Source: Collinsella sp. An268 | Lineage (GTDB): Bacteria > Actinomycetota > Coriobacteriia > Coriobacteriales > Coriobacteriaceae | Assembly: GCF_002159765.1 (NCBI RefSeq) | Contig: NZ_NFJH01000001.1 | Location: forward strand, 248,001 to 312,000 | Direction of reading: 5' to 3' | DNA length: 64,000 bases | In this document: positions 36,263 through 44,844 of the stretch, piece after piece | Layout of the letters: every line of letters starts with the position of its first letter | Numbering within the stretch: position 1 is the stretch's first letter | The notes under the pieces: generated by a model | The model's database searches: none | Told to the model about the DNA's origin: nothing | The model's input: only the letters and a program-made list of their open reading frames with translations | Made by a program: the position numbers and the translations under genes

Positions 36263-36282
36263 TTGCTGCTCGCGAGCAGCAA
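36263..36282. repeat. 20-bp perfect palindrome at the tRNA-Pro start site
   Basis: TTGCTGCTCG followed directly by its reverse complement CGAGCAGCAA. It spans the expected transcription start and ends six bases before the mature tRNA. It could be an operator for a dimeric protein or a leader hairpin for processing. Confidence 0.7.
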
Positions 36283-36288
36283 TCGCTT

Positions 36289-36365
<77 letters not shown>

Positions 36366-36374
36366 GAAGCTTCA

Positions 36375-36400
36375 GGGCATCGGGTATCCGATGCCCTTTT
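36375..36400 (+). terminator. Terminator after tRNA-Pro
   Basis: GGGCATCGG and CCGATGCCC form a 9-bp stem with a GTAT loop, followed by TTTT. Confidence 0.9.
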
Positions 36401-36476
36401 CATATGTACGGCATGAGAGCGCCTCCGTTGGGTATCATGCCGTCTAGTGTCAGCGAAACCGAGGTGGGGGAGACCT

Positions 36477-37184
36477 GTGGGCCTGCGGAAAAAAATCAAG
36501 AAGGAGCTCATCGGCACCTCCGAATACCCCTCGAACCAGGTTTTCACGATCTCAAACTTCATCACCTTTCTGCGCCTGGTGCTCACCTTCGTGTTCCTGT
36601 ACCTGTTCGTGACGGATTTCAACCGCTATGTAGCCCTGGTGATCTACGCGGTTGCCGCCTCGACGGATTGGCTCGACGGTCAGATTGCCCGCCTCACGCA
36701 GACGGTGAGCTGGCTCGGCAAGCTTCTCGACCCCGTGGTGGACCGTGCCCTTCTCTTCACTGGTGTCGTCGGGCTCGTATGGCGCGGGGAGCTTCCCGTG
36801 TGGATCTGCGCGGTCATCATCCTGCGCGACGTGTACCTCGCGCTCGGCAACGCGGTGGTGCGCCGGTTCCACAAGCGCCCCATCGACGTCGTCTACACGG
36901 GCAAGGCCGCGACGGCCCTCCTCATGACCGGCTTCTCCTTCATGCTCCTCGGCCTTCCGCTCGTAGCCGGGCCCGCGCTTCTTCCCGATGCCGGGGCATG
37001 GCTCCCCGGGCTCGATGGGACCGCCCAGCCCGTAGGGATCTACCTCGTGTACCTCGGCGTGGCGTTCTCCCTTCTCACGGCGGTGATCTACACCCTCAAG
37101 GGGGCTTCCGCCATCCATCAGGCCCGCCTGCACCCCGAGGAGGAAGAGGAGGATTTCCTGAATCCCGATATCGTTGAATCCTGA
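36477..37184 (+). CDS. CDP-alcohol phosphatidyltransferase (PgsA-like)
   Basis: A 235-residue membrane enzyme with a basic N-terminus, about five or six membrane segments and the complete CDP-alcohol transferase motif: DWLDGQIAR, then GKLLDPVVDRALL, which supplies the metal-binding aspartates. The acidic C-terminus (EEEEED) is unusual. The GTG at 36477 has GGGGGAG just upstream; a GTG ten codons earlier is also in frame. A second PgsA-type enzyme lies at 57343-57957 next to recA. The one here probably uses a different acceptor or makes a different lipid such as cardiolipin, but the acceptor cannot be read from sequence. It precedes the FHA-MerR pair, as pgsA2 lies near garA in mycobacteria. 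Confidence 0.9.
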   Translation: MGLRKKIKKELIGTSEYPSNQVFTISNFITFLRLVLTFVFLYLFVTDFNRYVALVIYAVAASTDWLDGQIARLTQTVSWLGKLLDPVVDRALLFTGVVGLVWRGELPVWICAVIILRDVYLALGNAVVRRFHKRPIDVVYTGKAATALLMTGFSFMLLGLPLVAGPALLPDAGAWLPGLDGTAQPVGIYLVYLGVAFSLLTAVIYTLKGASAIHQARLHPEEEEEDFLNPDIVES

Positions 37185-37271
37185 GGACGGTAGAGATTCG
37201 GCTCAATCCCCGGCCGTGGGGTACAATGGATTAAACCGCAAACGCGCAGCGCGTAGCCGATAGGAGTTCTT

Positions 37272-37706
37272 ATGGCCATGTCACCAGATATGCAAGCACC
37301 GGACCAGCACACCAGCGATCAGACCCGCGTCTTCCGTATGCCTGCCGACGACGCCACGGCTCCAGACCTGCTTAAGAGCGCCACGCTTACGCAGCCGGTC
37401 CTCACCATCATCAAGGGGCCCCAGACGGGAAACACCTTCGAGCTCGACGCCCTCGAGACGACGATCGGCCGCGATCCCGCGAACGCGATTTTTCTGAACG
37501 ATATGACGGTGTCCCGCGCGCACGCCAAGATCCTGCGCAAGCCCACCGGCATGGTCATCGAGGACCTGGGATCGCTCAACGGGACATGGGTCGACGGCGC
37601 CATCGTGAACGCGGCGCCCCTGCGCGACGGCTCCTCGGTGCAGATCGGTACCTTCACGCTGATTTATCACGAGACCAAGCCGGAGCGCATCGAAACGGGT
37701 GAGTAG
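37272..37706 (+). CDS. FHA-domain protein, GarA/OdhI-like
   Basis: A 144-residue protein with a disordered N-terminus (about 1-40) and one FHA domain (about 45-135). The phosphopeptide-binding residues are visible: TTIGRDPANAIF, SRAHAKI and SLNGTWVDG. Near the N-terminus lies DQTRVFRM, which resembles the ETTSVF motif that kinases phosphorylate in mycobacterial GarA and corynebacterial OdhI. After phosphorylation those proteins bind their own FHA domain and release metabolic enzymes such as 2-oxoglutarate dehydrogenase. That role is inferred from length, layout and the MerR neighbour. The stop lies inside the MerR gene. Confidence 0.88.
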   Translation: MAMSPDMQAPDQHTSDQTRVFRMPADDATAPDLLKSATLTQPVLTIIKGPQTGNTFELDALETTIGRDPANAIFLNDMTVSRAHAKILRKPTGMVIEDLGSLNGTWVDGAIVNAAPLRDGSSVQIGTFTLIYHETKPERIETGE

Positions 37707-38700
37707 CTTGGCCGAGCGCAGCTATCTGAGCATCGGTCAGGTCGTCAACTACCTGCGCAGCTCCTATCCTGACCTCTCTAACTCCAAGATCCGCTTCCTG
37801 GAGGACGAGGGTCTCATCACGCCTCATCGCACGCCCAAGGGGTACCGCCAGTACTCCAAGGAGGATGTCGACCGGCTCGAGGTCATCCTGCATCTTCAGA
37901 AGACGCGTTACATGCCGCTCAACGTCATCAAGCAGCGTTTGGAGAGCGCCAGCGACCTCTCTACGCTCGCCTATGAGGTCGGCCTGCTCTCCGACGTGCC
38001 GCTGAAGACGGAACCGAAGGAGACGCAGCAGAAACTGCATCCCATCGAGGACATCCCCGACCTGCTCGGGGTGAAGATCTCCTTCCTGCGACAGCTCGCC
38101 GAAAACGACCTCATCAAGATCGTGCGGAGCCCCAAGAACCGCGAGCTCATAGACGGACGCGATTTCGAGATCATTCGGTACGCCTCCGAACTCGCCCGCT
38201 TTCATATCGAGCCGCGCAACTTGCGCCAGTACGTCGTCGCCGCCAACCGCGAGTCGACGATGTTCGAGCAGGTCCTCACCGGCATGCTCGGCATGGACAC
38301 CTCCGAGGGCGACCGCAACACCAAGATCGAGCGGGCGTTCAAGAAGCTGCACGACCTGACCGACGGGGTGCGGACCGCCCTGCTCAAAAACCGTGTCTAC
38401 GAGTCCCTCAACGCCGTTGTCGAAGATGCCGATATGGATGAGATCGACGAGAAACTCGATCAAAGCGAGGGGCGAAAGGCACAGGACGCGTCCGCCACCG
38501 TCGCCGACTCGCGTGCCGAGGGTGAGGACGCTCCGTCCGCACCCTCACCCCGCCCCACCTCTCAGAAAAAGCCCGCAGGCGCGCAGCGGGCGCACACGGC
38601 AACGGGTTCCGCGGACCATGATGCGCACGGCATAGAACCGCTGCCGCTTCCCGGCCTCGAGCCCGCCGCGGTTCCCATCCGGGCACGCTCGCGCAGGTAA
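37699..38700 (+). CDS. MerR-family regulator, FtsR-like
   Basis: A 333-residue protein. The N-terminal MerR winged helix (about 8-80) has SIGQVVNYL, SKIRFLEDEGLITPHRTPKGYRQYS and VDRLEVILHLQ. A second HTH-like segment lies at about 115-165 (LLGVKISFLRQLAENDLI). The C-terminus from about 260 is rich in alanine, proline and serine and looks disordered. MerR genes of this type sit directly downstream of the GarA/OdhI gene in Mycobacterium and Corynebacterium, where the product (FtsR) controls ftsZ. The GTG start overlaps the FHA stop by eight bases. Confidence 0.88.
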   Translation: MSSLAERSYLSIGQVVNYLRSSYPDLSNSKIRFLEDEGLITPHRTPKGYRQYSKEDVDRLEVILHLQKTRYMPLNVIKQRLESASDLSTLAYEVGLLSDVPLKTEPKETQQKLHPIEDIPDLLGVKISFLRQLAENDLIKIVRSPKNRELIDGRDFEIIRYASELARFHIEPRNLRQYVVAANRESTMFEQVLTGMLGMDTSEGDRNTKIERAFKKLHDLTDGVRTALLKNRVYESLNAVVEDADMDEIDEKLDQSEGRKAQDASATVADSRAEGEDAPSAPSPRPTSQKKPAGAQRAHTATGSADHDAHGIEPLPLPGLEPAAVPIRARSRR

Positions 38701-38727
38701 CTGCTTAACGTACGAAAGGTCGACGCT

Positions 38728-39261
38728 ATGAGCTCCATTGATTTCGACTCCTTCATCCCCTCTATTCCGGATTATCCCGAGCCCGGCGTCATCTTCCGGG
38801 ACATAACCCCGCTTTTCGCCGATCCAGAGGCCCTCGCTGCGGCTATCCGCGACCTTGCAGACCACTTTCGTGATCAGGGGGTTACCAAGGTGCTGGGTCC
38901 CGAGGCTCGCGGTTTTCTCGTGGGCGCCCCCGTCGCCGTCGAGCTCGGAGCGGGCTTTATACCCGCCCGCAAGCCGGGCAAGTTGCCGCGCGCAACCATC
39001 TCTGAAACCTATGAGCTCGAATACGGCACGGATACCATCGAGATTCATGCCGACGCCATTAAACCCGGCGACCGCGTGCTGCTCGTTGACGACCTGATCG
39101 CCACCGGCGGCACCATCTCGGCCGCCGCGCGCCTGGTCGAGAAGGCCGGGGGAGAGGTGGCTGGCTTCGGCTGCATCCTGGAGCTGTGCTTCCTTCATCC
39201 GGAGCAGGCGCTAGCACAGCTCGGCGATCACGAGCTGTACTCGCTCGTTCAATCGCGCTGA
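38728..39261 (+). CDS. apt: Adenine phosphoribosyltransferase
   Basis: Apt salvages adenine to AMP using PRPP. The 177-residue protein contains [40 protein letters not shown] and the PRPP-binding block [13 protein letters not shown]. It has a normal length. GAAAGGT precedes the ATG. It probably shares the transcript of the MerR gene 27 bases upstream. Confidence 0.97.
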   Translation: MSSIDFDSFIPSIPDYPEPGVIFRDITPLFADPEALAAAIRDLADHFRDQGVTKVLGPEARGFLVGAPVAVELGAGFIPARKPGKLPRATISETYELEYGTDTIEIHADAIKPGDRVLLVDDLIATGGTISAAARLVEKAGGEVAGFGCILELCFLHPEQALAQLGDHELYSLVQSR

Positions 39262-39331
39262 TGCGAACGTTCTCTACGTTTACGGAAACCTTTCACAGCT
39301 TTGAAGGTTTTCCATATACCGGGGGATACGT

Positions 39332-39360
39332 CTGCCCGAAGAGTCCTCCGCTCCTATACT
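39332..39360 (+). promoter_or_regulatory. Possible promoter of the NlpC/P60 gene
   Basis: A good -10 (TATACT, 39355-39360) lies 48 bases before the start. The -35 at 17-base spacing is weak (CTGCCC). Upstream, GGAAACCTT and AAGGTTTTCC (39284-39313) can form an imperfect hairpin that may terminate apt transcription. Confidence 0.45.
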
Positions 39361-39407
39361 GAAGACACTCCGTACCGTTCCCCAACCATCTTCCGGAGGT
39401 CGTATAC

Positions 39408-40619
39408 ATGTTATGCCAACGAGGCGCCCGCCGCGCCATCCGTTGCGTCACCGCCCTTTCCGTTGCCGGCGTGCTCTCCCTTTCCGGCGTCGCACCCTAC
39501 ATCTCCGCCCTGCCCGTCGCCGCCTACGCAGACACCGCGACCGACCTCGCCGCCGCGCGTGAGGAGCTCTCCGCCATCGGTGCCGAGTACCAGCAGCTTC
39601 AGCGCGAGCTGCAGGAAGCGGGCGCCGCGCTCGAAAACACCGCCTATGAGATCGAGACGACGCAGCAGGAGCTTGCCTCCGCGCAGGCCCTTCTCGCCGG
39701 CAACGTCTCAAGCGACTACAAGAGCGGCTCCGTCAATCTCTTCGACATCCTGCTCAGCTCAGCCGATTTCAACGACCTGATCGCACGCGTCGTGTACGTC
39801 ACCAAGGTCAACGATGCCCAAGCGGATGCCATCGAAAAGGTAAAGGACCTCCAGGCCGCCCTCACCCAGCAGCAGCGCGAGCAGGAGCAGGCGCTTGCGG
39901 ACACTCAGGCGAAGGTCGACGAGCAGGCCGCCAACCAGGAGCGCGCCGCGGCGCTCGTCAGCTCGCTTTCCGCCGAGGTGCAGGCAGAGCTCCAGACGGA
40001 GGCCGCAGAGGACGCGAATCTCGCTGCAGGCGTCCAGTCTGCCGAGGACGCCTCGAACGGCGCCTCGAACGTTCCCATCACCGGCGACAACCCGGGCTCG
40101 GCATCGAGCGGTTCCGGCCAGCAGGGCGGTACCTCCGGCTCCGGTGGGGGCGGCAACGCGCCCTCTGATTCCGGCTCGACGGGCAACGGGGGCAACAACT
40201 CGACTGTCACGCCCGATCCCGACCCCCAGCCCGGCGGCGGCACGGGAGGCGGCAGCGCCACGGTCTCGAGCCCTGTGGCATATGCCCTCCAGATGGCCGG
40301 GCAGCCCTACGTCTATGGTGGGGAGAGCCTTGCCGAGGGCGGTTTCGATTGCTCGGGCCTCACCTATTACGCCTATCAGCAGATAGGCATCACCCTGCCC
40401 CGCACGGCGGAGGGGCAGCTCAGCTACTTCCGCTCCTATGGCGGCCGCTTCACGACGAATGTGAGCGAGCTGCAGTATGGAGACCTCGTCTTCTTCCCGG
40501 GACACGTCGCCTTCTACGTGGGCAACGGCCAGGTCTTCGGCGCCACCCGCCCCGGTCAGGTGGCAGGATACGGCAACATCTCCTGGTACGGCGCCTTCCT
40601 CGGCGGCGGCCAGCTGTAG
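39408..40619 (+). CDS. Secreted NlpC/P60 peptidoglycan hydrolase
   Basis: A 403-residue secreted protein. The signal peptide spans about 1-41: basic start, hydrophobic core, then VAAYADT. A coiled coil follows (about 43-220) of the PcsB/RipA type, then a glycine-, serine- and proline-rich linker (about 222-285), then the NlpC/P60 domain. The catalytic pair is C315 (FDCSGLTYY) and H366 (PGHVAFYVG). Such enzymes cut peptide cross-links during cell separation, and the coiled coil is often the docking part for FtsEX. The gene stands alone with its own probable promoter and a clear terminator. GGAGG precedes the ATG. Confidence 0.94.
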   Translation: MLCQRGARRAIRCVTALSVAGVLSLSGVAPYISALPVAAYADTATDLAAAREELSAIGAEYQQLQRELQEAGAALENTAYEIETTQQELASAQALLAGNVSSDYKSGSVNLFDILLSSADFNDLIARVVYVTKVNDAQADAIEKVKDLQAALTQQQREQEQALADTQAKVDEQAANQERAAALVSSLSAEVQAELQTEAAEDANLAAGVQSAEDASNGASNVPITGDNPGSASSGSGQQGGTSGSGGGGNAPSDSGSTGNGGNNSTVTPDPDPQPGGGTGGGSATVSSPVAYALQMAGQPYVYGGESLAEGGFDCSGLTYYAYQQIGITLPRTAEGQLSYFRSYGGRFTTNVSELQYGDLVFFPGHVAFYVGNGQVFGATRPGQVAGYGNISWYGAFLGGGQL

Positions 40620-40648
40620 ACGTCATTCAATCGATACCACGCACATGG

Positions 40649-40683
40649 GAAGCGGGGAGCCCTGACGGCGCCCCGCTTCTTTT
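40649..40683 (+). terminator. Terminator after the NlpC/P60 gene
   Basis: GAAGCGGGG (40649-40657) pairs with CCCCGCTTC (40671-40679) around a 13-base loop, followed by TTTT. The reverse strand has no T-run, so it serves only the plus-strand gene. Confidence 0.85.
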
Positions 40684-40731
40684 ATGCTTCGACGCCGTCG
40701 CGATTGTATGCGGCGTGCGTATGGTCTAGCC

Positions 40732-41352
40732 TCAGCGCTGGGCGTTCTCCTGATATCCCAAGAAGCTGAGATAGCCAACCAGGTGTGCCTTCGCGGCAAA
40801 AGCCAGCACCGCGCTTCTCACGAGAAGGGATTCACGAGTCACCCTGGATGCGGAATCACGGGGGGCCTTCGCCTCGGTCGTGAAGAACTGCGCTAGCGCA
40901 TGCTCGAGCTCGGTCGCCACATAGTCGTACGCGACATCGGTGATATAGGTCATCTTCTGAATGGCAAAGAGCTCGGAGATGGCGGAGATAGACAGGGCCT
41001 GCTTGAAGATGCAGATCACGACCAGCCGCGCAATCTGATCACGGCCATACAGCTTCTTCTGCGGGGCGGCGATGAGATGGGCCTTAACGTAGTTGTTAAC
41101 CATCGACGGCGTGAGCCACGGTCCCTCGACGCAAGGGGCGAGGGGCGCCAGCACCGAATCGACGAACGATATGACCTGCTCGCGGTAGAGCTCCACATCG
41201 GGAATCTGATTGAACCGGGGCATACGGAACGCGCGGACCTCCCGTGCGAGCGCGGTTTCGAGAAAGTCATCGGGCAGAATGGTGGGCCTGATGTCTTCCG
41301 AGGTGATCTCCGCGGAATGATCGGACATGGGGATGACACGCGAGCGCGACAT
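40732..41352 (-). CDS. DUF1836 protein, probable transcription regulator
   Basis: A 206-residue protein of the DUF1836 family (YkrK-like). The centre contains LTPSMVNNYVKAHLI, then KLYGRDQIARLVVICIFKQ, which looks like a MerR-type winged helix. In B. subtilis the DUF1836 protein YkrK has been reported to repress htpX; that is recalled knowledge. The ATG at 41352 has AGGTGG upstream in the coding sense; a start four codons further upstream would remove this site. It is divergent from degV, and the shared region holds repeats that could be its operators. Confidence 0.83.
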   Translation of the reverse strand: MSRSRVIPMSDHSAEITSEDIRPTILPDDFLETALAREVRAFRMPRFNQIPDVELYREQVISFVDSVLAPLAPCVEGPWLTPSMVNNYVKAHLIAAPQKKLYGRDQIARLVVICIFKQALSISAISELFAIQKMTYITDVAYDYVATELEHALAQFFTTEAKAPRDSASRVTRESLLVRSAVLAFAAKAHLVGYLSFLGYQENAQR

Positions 41353-41372
41353 AGGCCACCTCATTCACTCGC

Positions 41373-41428
41373 TTGAATGAATTCAATTACGAATACTAGC
41401 ACATCTGGTTTCGAATACTAGGTATACT
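41373..41428. promoter_or_regulatory. Shared control region of DUF1836 and degV genes
   Basis: The region contains an inverted repeat TTGAAT-GA-ATTCAA (41373-41386) and two direct copies of CGAATACTAG (41390-41399 and 41412-41421), 22 bases apart, about two helical turns. The second copy abuts a -10-like TATACT (41423-41428) that points toward degV, 52 bases before its start. No good -35 lies at 17 bases. The layout fits a regulator binding on one face of the DNA. Confidence 0.6.
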
Positions 41429-41480
41429 GTAGATGTACTGTTTCACGCCGCTTGAGGCGAATCAGGGGAGAGGATCGTAG

Positions 41481-42335
41481 ATGAGTTGGGCGATCGTAGC
41501 AGATTCGAGCTGCAACCTCAGGAATTATCAGCCTCAGGCGCCGGATACGCAGTTTGCCATAGCGCCGCTGAAGATCAATGTGGGCGGGCGCGAGTTCATC
41601 GATGACGAGGCCCTTGACGTCGCAGAGCTCAACCGCGTCGTTGCCAGCGAGAAAACGGCCAGCTCGAGCGCCTGTCCTAGCGTAGGGGAGTGGGCCGAGC
41701 TGTTCCGCCGCGCCGACAACGTTATCGCTATCACGATATCCGCCAATCTTTCCGGAAGCTATGAGGCGGCCTGCATGGCCAGGGAGCTGGTAGTCGGTGA
41801 AGGTGGCCACCAGATTCATCTTGTCAACTCGCGCGCTGCCGGCGGGAAGCTCGAGATGCTTGCCATCGCATTAGATAGGTACCTAAAGGATAACCCGGAG
41901 GCCACGTTCGAGGCCGCCTGCGACTATGTCGATGCACTCGAACAGAAAAGCACCGTCCTTTTCTCCCTGAGCTCTTACGAGAACCTCATGAAGTCCGGCC
42001 GTATGCCCAAGATGGCGGGCGTGCTGGCTAATCGGCTGAACATTCGCGTGCTCGGAACCGCATCCGATGAGGGAACCATCAAGATTGTTGCGCCTACGCG
42101 AGGTCAAAAGAAGATGACGGCCAAGGTGCTGCAGAGTATGGAGAGCGACGGTTTTACCGGTGGTCTGGTATGTATCGACCATGTAGACAATCAAGAGACG
42201 GCCGATGAGCTCGCCCGGGCCATCTCAGCCAAATGGCCCGCCGCCGAAACCGAGATCATGCCCTGCGGCGGCCTCTGCTCCTACTACGCGGAGGAAAAGG
42301 GCCTCATCATTGGTTACGGCTGGACTGACAGATAG
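41481..42335 (+). CDS. DegV family fatty-acid-binding protein
   Basis: A 284-residue DegV protein with WAIVADSSCNL at the N-terminus, LKINVGGREFIDDE, ITISANLSGSYEAA and a C-terminal GGLCSYYAEEKGLIIGY. DegV (FakB-type) proteins bind a fatty acid and present it to the kinase FakA, which makes acyl-phosphate for PlsY/PlsX. No fakA is in the window. The possible link to plsY (29884-30552) is biochemical, not positional. GGGGAGAGG precedes the ATG. Confidence 0.93.
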   Translation: MSWAIVADSSCNLRNYQPQAPDTQFAIAPLKINVGGREFIDDEALDVAELNRVVASEKTASSSACPSVGEWAELFRRADNVIAITISANLSGSYEAACMARELVVGEGGHQIHLVNSRAAGGKLEMLAIALDRYLKDNPEATFEAACDYVDALEQKSTVLFSLSSYENLMKSGRMPKMAGVLANRLNIRVLGTASDEGTIKIVAPTRGQKKMTAKVLQSMESDGFTGGLVCIDHVDNQETADELARAISAKWPAAETEIMPCGGLCSYYAEEKGLIIGYGWTDR

Positions 42336-42351
42336 CCTTTAGGAATAGCGG

Positions 42352-42382
42352 AAGGGGGCTCGCATTGAGCCCCCTTATTTTC
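42352..42382 (+). terminator. Terminator after degV
   Basis: AAGGGGGCTC and GAGCCCCCTT form a 10-bp stem with a GCATT loop, followed by ATTTTC. It lies between the convergent degV and trxB genes. Confidence 0.87.
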
Positions 42383-42420
42383 TATCAGATACCAACCTTA
42401 CATAAGATATATTATCGTAT

Positions 42421-43350
42421 TTACTGACGCAGATAATGGTATGCAGAGGTTGCCGCTATGGCACCGTCGCTTGCAGCGGTGATAACCTGTCGCAGGCGCT
42501 TGGAGCGCACATCGCCAGCGGCGAATAAGCCCGGGAACCCGGTTGCCATATTCTCGTCGGTCAAGATACCGCCGTCTGGTCCGAGCTCTACATACCCGGA
42601 GACAAGATCGGTTACCGGTAAGGTCCCGGCGAATACGAATATACCGACCGTTCCCTCATCGAAGTGCTCTACCACGACCTCGTTGGTGACATTGTCGCGG
42701 AAGGTGATGTCGGCGATGAACCGCTCGCCGCGAATCTCGGTAATCGAGGTGTTGAAGCGAACCTTTATGTTAGGTACCTCATTGAGTTCATCGACGATGC
42801 CCTTCGGTGCGCGGAACTCATCGCGCCGAACCACCATGATGACCTCGCGCGCGATATGCGAGAGGTAGATAGCCTCCTCGCAGGCCGCATTCCCGCCGCC
42901 GACGACAAACACCGTCTTGTCACGGTAGAACATACCGTCGCAGGTTGCGCAATACGAAACGCCGCGACCGCGGAACGCGCGCTCCCCCTCGAAGCCGACT
43001 TCTCGAGGAACGGCGCCGGTGGCAACGATGAGGGCGCGTCCCTCTATGGGCCCGCTCGGGCCTGTCTCTAAGATGAAGCCCTGTTCGCTATGGCCTACCG
43101 CGGTCACCATCGCATAGACCGTCTCAACGCCAAGCGATGCGGCATGCTCCTCAAAGCGCTGACCGAGTTCGGCGCCAGAGATGTGAGGGATGCCCGGGTA
43201 GTTGTCCACCATATCGGTCGTTGCGATCTGTCCACCGGGCATACCCTGCTCGATCACAACGGTGTGGAGCCCGGAACGAACCGCGTAGATACCCGCGGTG
43301 TACCCAGCGGCACCGCCGCCGAGGATAACGACATCGTACGTATCTGCCAT
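42421..43350 (-). CDS. trxB: Thioredoxin-disulfide reductase
   Basis: TrxB reduces thioredoxin with NADPH. The 309-residue protein has the FAD motif ILGGGAAGYTAGIYA, the redox pair C134-C137 in SYCATCDGMFY, the NADPH motif VVGGGNAACEEA and the C-terminal FAD block LFAAGDVRSKRLRQV. No trxA is adjacent. AAGGAGG lies upstream in the coding sense. It stands apart from the permease gene, which has its own terminator in between. Confidence 0.97.
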   Translation of the reverse strand: MADTYDVVILGGGAAGYTAGIYAVRSGLHTVVIEQGMPGGQIATTDMVDNYPGIPHISGAELGQRFEEHAASLGVETVYAMVTAVGHSEQGFILETGPSGPIEGRALIVATGAVPREVGFEGERAFRGRGVSYCATCDGMFYRDKTVFVVGGGNAACEEAIYLSHIAREVIMVVRRDEFRAPKGIVDELNEVPNIKVRFNTSITEIRGERFIADITFRDNVTNEVVVEHFDEGTVGIFVFAGTLPVTDLVSGYVELGPDGGILTDENMATGFPGLFAAGDVRSKRLRQVITAASDGAIAATSAYHYLRQ

Positions 43351-43417
43351 ATATGGCCCTCCTTATCGTAATGCGCGTTCGCTACGATAGCTCCTACCCC
43401 AACTGCGTCGACCGCAT

Positions 43418-43452
43418 ACAAAAGGGGCCGCTCCGCGGACGGAACGGCCCCT
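43418..43452 (-). terminator. Terminator of the purine permease gene
   Basis: On the minus strand AGGGGCCG and CGGCCCCT enclose a 14-base loop and are followed by TTTTGT. Confidence 0.8.
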
Positions 43453-43476
43453 GGGCATCTTGGTGAGAGGCGTGCG

Positions 43477-44790
43477 CTAGACGAGAAGGAAGTACAGCAG
43501 GAACGCTGCCGCAGCGACCCACATGAGCGGCCTGATCTCCTTAACCTTACCGGTCACGATGGCGACGATGACATAGGTGATGAAACCGAGGCCGATACCG
43601 TTGGAGATGGAATAAGTGAACGGGATGCCGGCGACGATCATGAAGGTCGGGAAGCCCTCGAGAATGTCGGTCCAATCGACGTCGACCACATCGGTCATCA
43701 TGAGGAAGCCGACGAACACGAGCGCGCCGCAGGTGGCTGCAGACGGAATGCAGCTGATGAGCGGCGAAAGGAAAGCGGCAATGAGGAAGAGCACGCCGAC
43801 GACGATGGAGGTGAGACCCGTCCGCCCGCCGTCAGCGGCGCCCGAAGAGGACTCGACGAACGTCGTGATCGACGAGGCGCCGAAGAATCCGCCGACCGCG
43901 GCCGCGATGGAGTCAACGATAAGGATCGGACGGATATCCTCGACCTTACCGTCCTCGGTGAGGAACTCGCCCTGCTTGGCGACGGCCATGGCCGTGCCCA
44001 TGGTATCGAAGAAGTCGCTCATCATGAGCGAGAAGGCGAACAGCAGAAGCGCCGGCGTGGTGAACGCCTCGACAAGACCCATAACACCGGTGGGCGCGGT
44101 CTGGAGAGGCGCCGCGAACGTGGTGAAATCGAGCGGCGCGACGATGGCGGTCGGAACAGGGGTCACGCCGAGTGGGATGCCCACGATTGCGGCGACGACG
44201 ATGCCCCACAGAAGCGCACCCTTGACCTTCATGGAGTACAGGATGACCGAAAGCGCGATCGAGATGATGCCGACGATAAAGGCACCGGACTGCACATCAC
44301 CCAGGGCGACCATGGTGGACTCGTTAGCGACGATGATGCCCGCGTCCTTCAGGCCGATCATAGCGATGAACAGACCGAGGCCGATGGAGATGCCGTGGCG
44401 CAGCGAGACGGGGATGGCGTCCATGATCGCCTCGCGCAGGCCGCAGAGGACGAGGATGAGAATCGCGACGCCCTCGATAAGGATCACCGCCATGGCCGTC
44501 TGCCACCCGTAGCCCATGGAACCGCAGAGCGTGAAGGCGACGATGGAGTTGATGCCCATGCCCGATGCGCAGGCAAGCGGACGATTCGAAAAGACGCCCA
44601 TGGCGATGGTCATAACCGCCGCGCCGATGCAGGTCGCGGTGACCGCCGCGGCACTCGGGATGCCGGCAGCGCTCAGAATGCTCGGGTTGACCACGATGAT
44701 GTACGCCATGGCAAGAAACGTCGTAAGGCCGGCGCGCACCTCCGTCGCGGAACTCGTGCCGCGCTCGGAAAATTTGAAGAACGTATCCAT
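43477..44790 (-). CDS. NCS2/AzgA-type purine permease
   Basis: A 437-residue permease with 12-14 hydrophobic segments. The N-terminus FKFSERGTSSATEVRAGLTTF and MAYIIVVNPSILSAAGIP, then GMGINSIVAF, SDFFDTMGT and ESSSGAADGGRTGL, identify the AzgA subgroup (hypoxanthine, guanine or adenine uptake; PbuG/PbuO in Bacillus). The exact base is not predictable. AAGGGGAG precedes the ATG. It is 54 bases after dut in the same direction, too short for a purine riboswitch, and none is seen. Confidence 0.93.
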   Translation of the reverse strand: MDTFFKFSERGTSSATEVRAGLTTFLAMAYIIVVNPSILSAAGIPSAAAVTATCIGAAVMTIAMGVFSNRPLACASGMGINSIVAFTLCGSMGYGWQTAMAVILIEGVAILILVLCGLREAIMDAIPVSLRHGISIGLGLFIAMIGLKDAGIIVANESTMVALGDVQSGAFIVGIISIALSVILYSMKVKGALLWGIVVAAIVGIPLGVTPVPTAIVAPLDFTTFAAPLQTAPTGVMGLVEAFTTPALLLFAFSLMMSDFFDTMGTAMAVAKQGEFLTEDGKVEDIRPILIVDSIAAAVGGFFGASSITTFVESSSGAADGGRTGLTSIVVGVLFLIAAFLSPLISCIPSAATCGALVFVGFLMMTDVVDVDWTDILEGFPTFMIVAGIPFTYSISNGIGLGFITYVIVAIVTGKVKEIRPLMWVAAAAFLLYFLLV

Positions 44791-44844
44791 CTACTCCCCT
44801 TTTCCTTCGATGTGTTCTTCCTGCTATATGCTCGGATGACGCGT

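Noticed and set aside
44791-44844. Purine riboswitch before the purine permease gene
   Set aside because: The gap to dut is 54 bases, too short for the roughly 70-base aptamer plus a switch, and no conserved core is visible.
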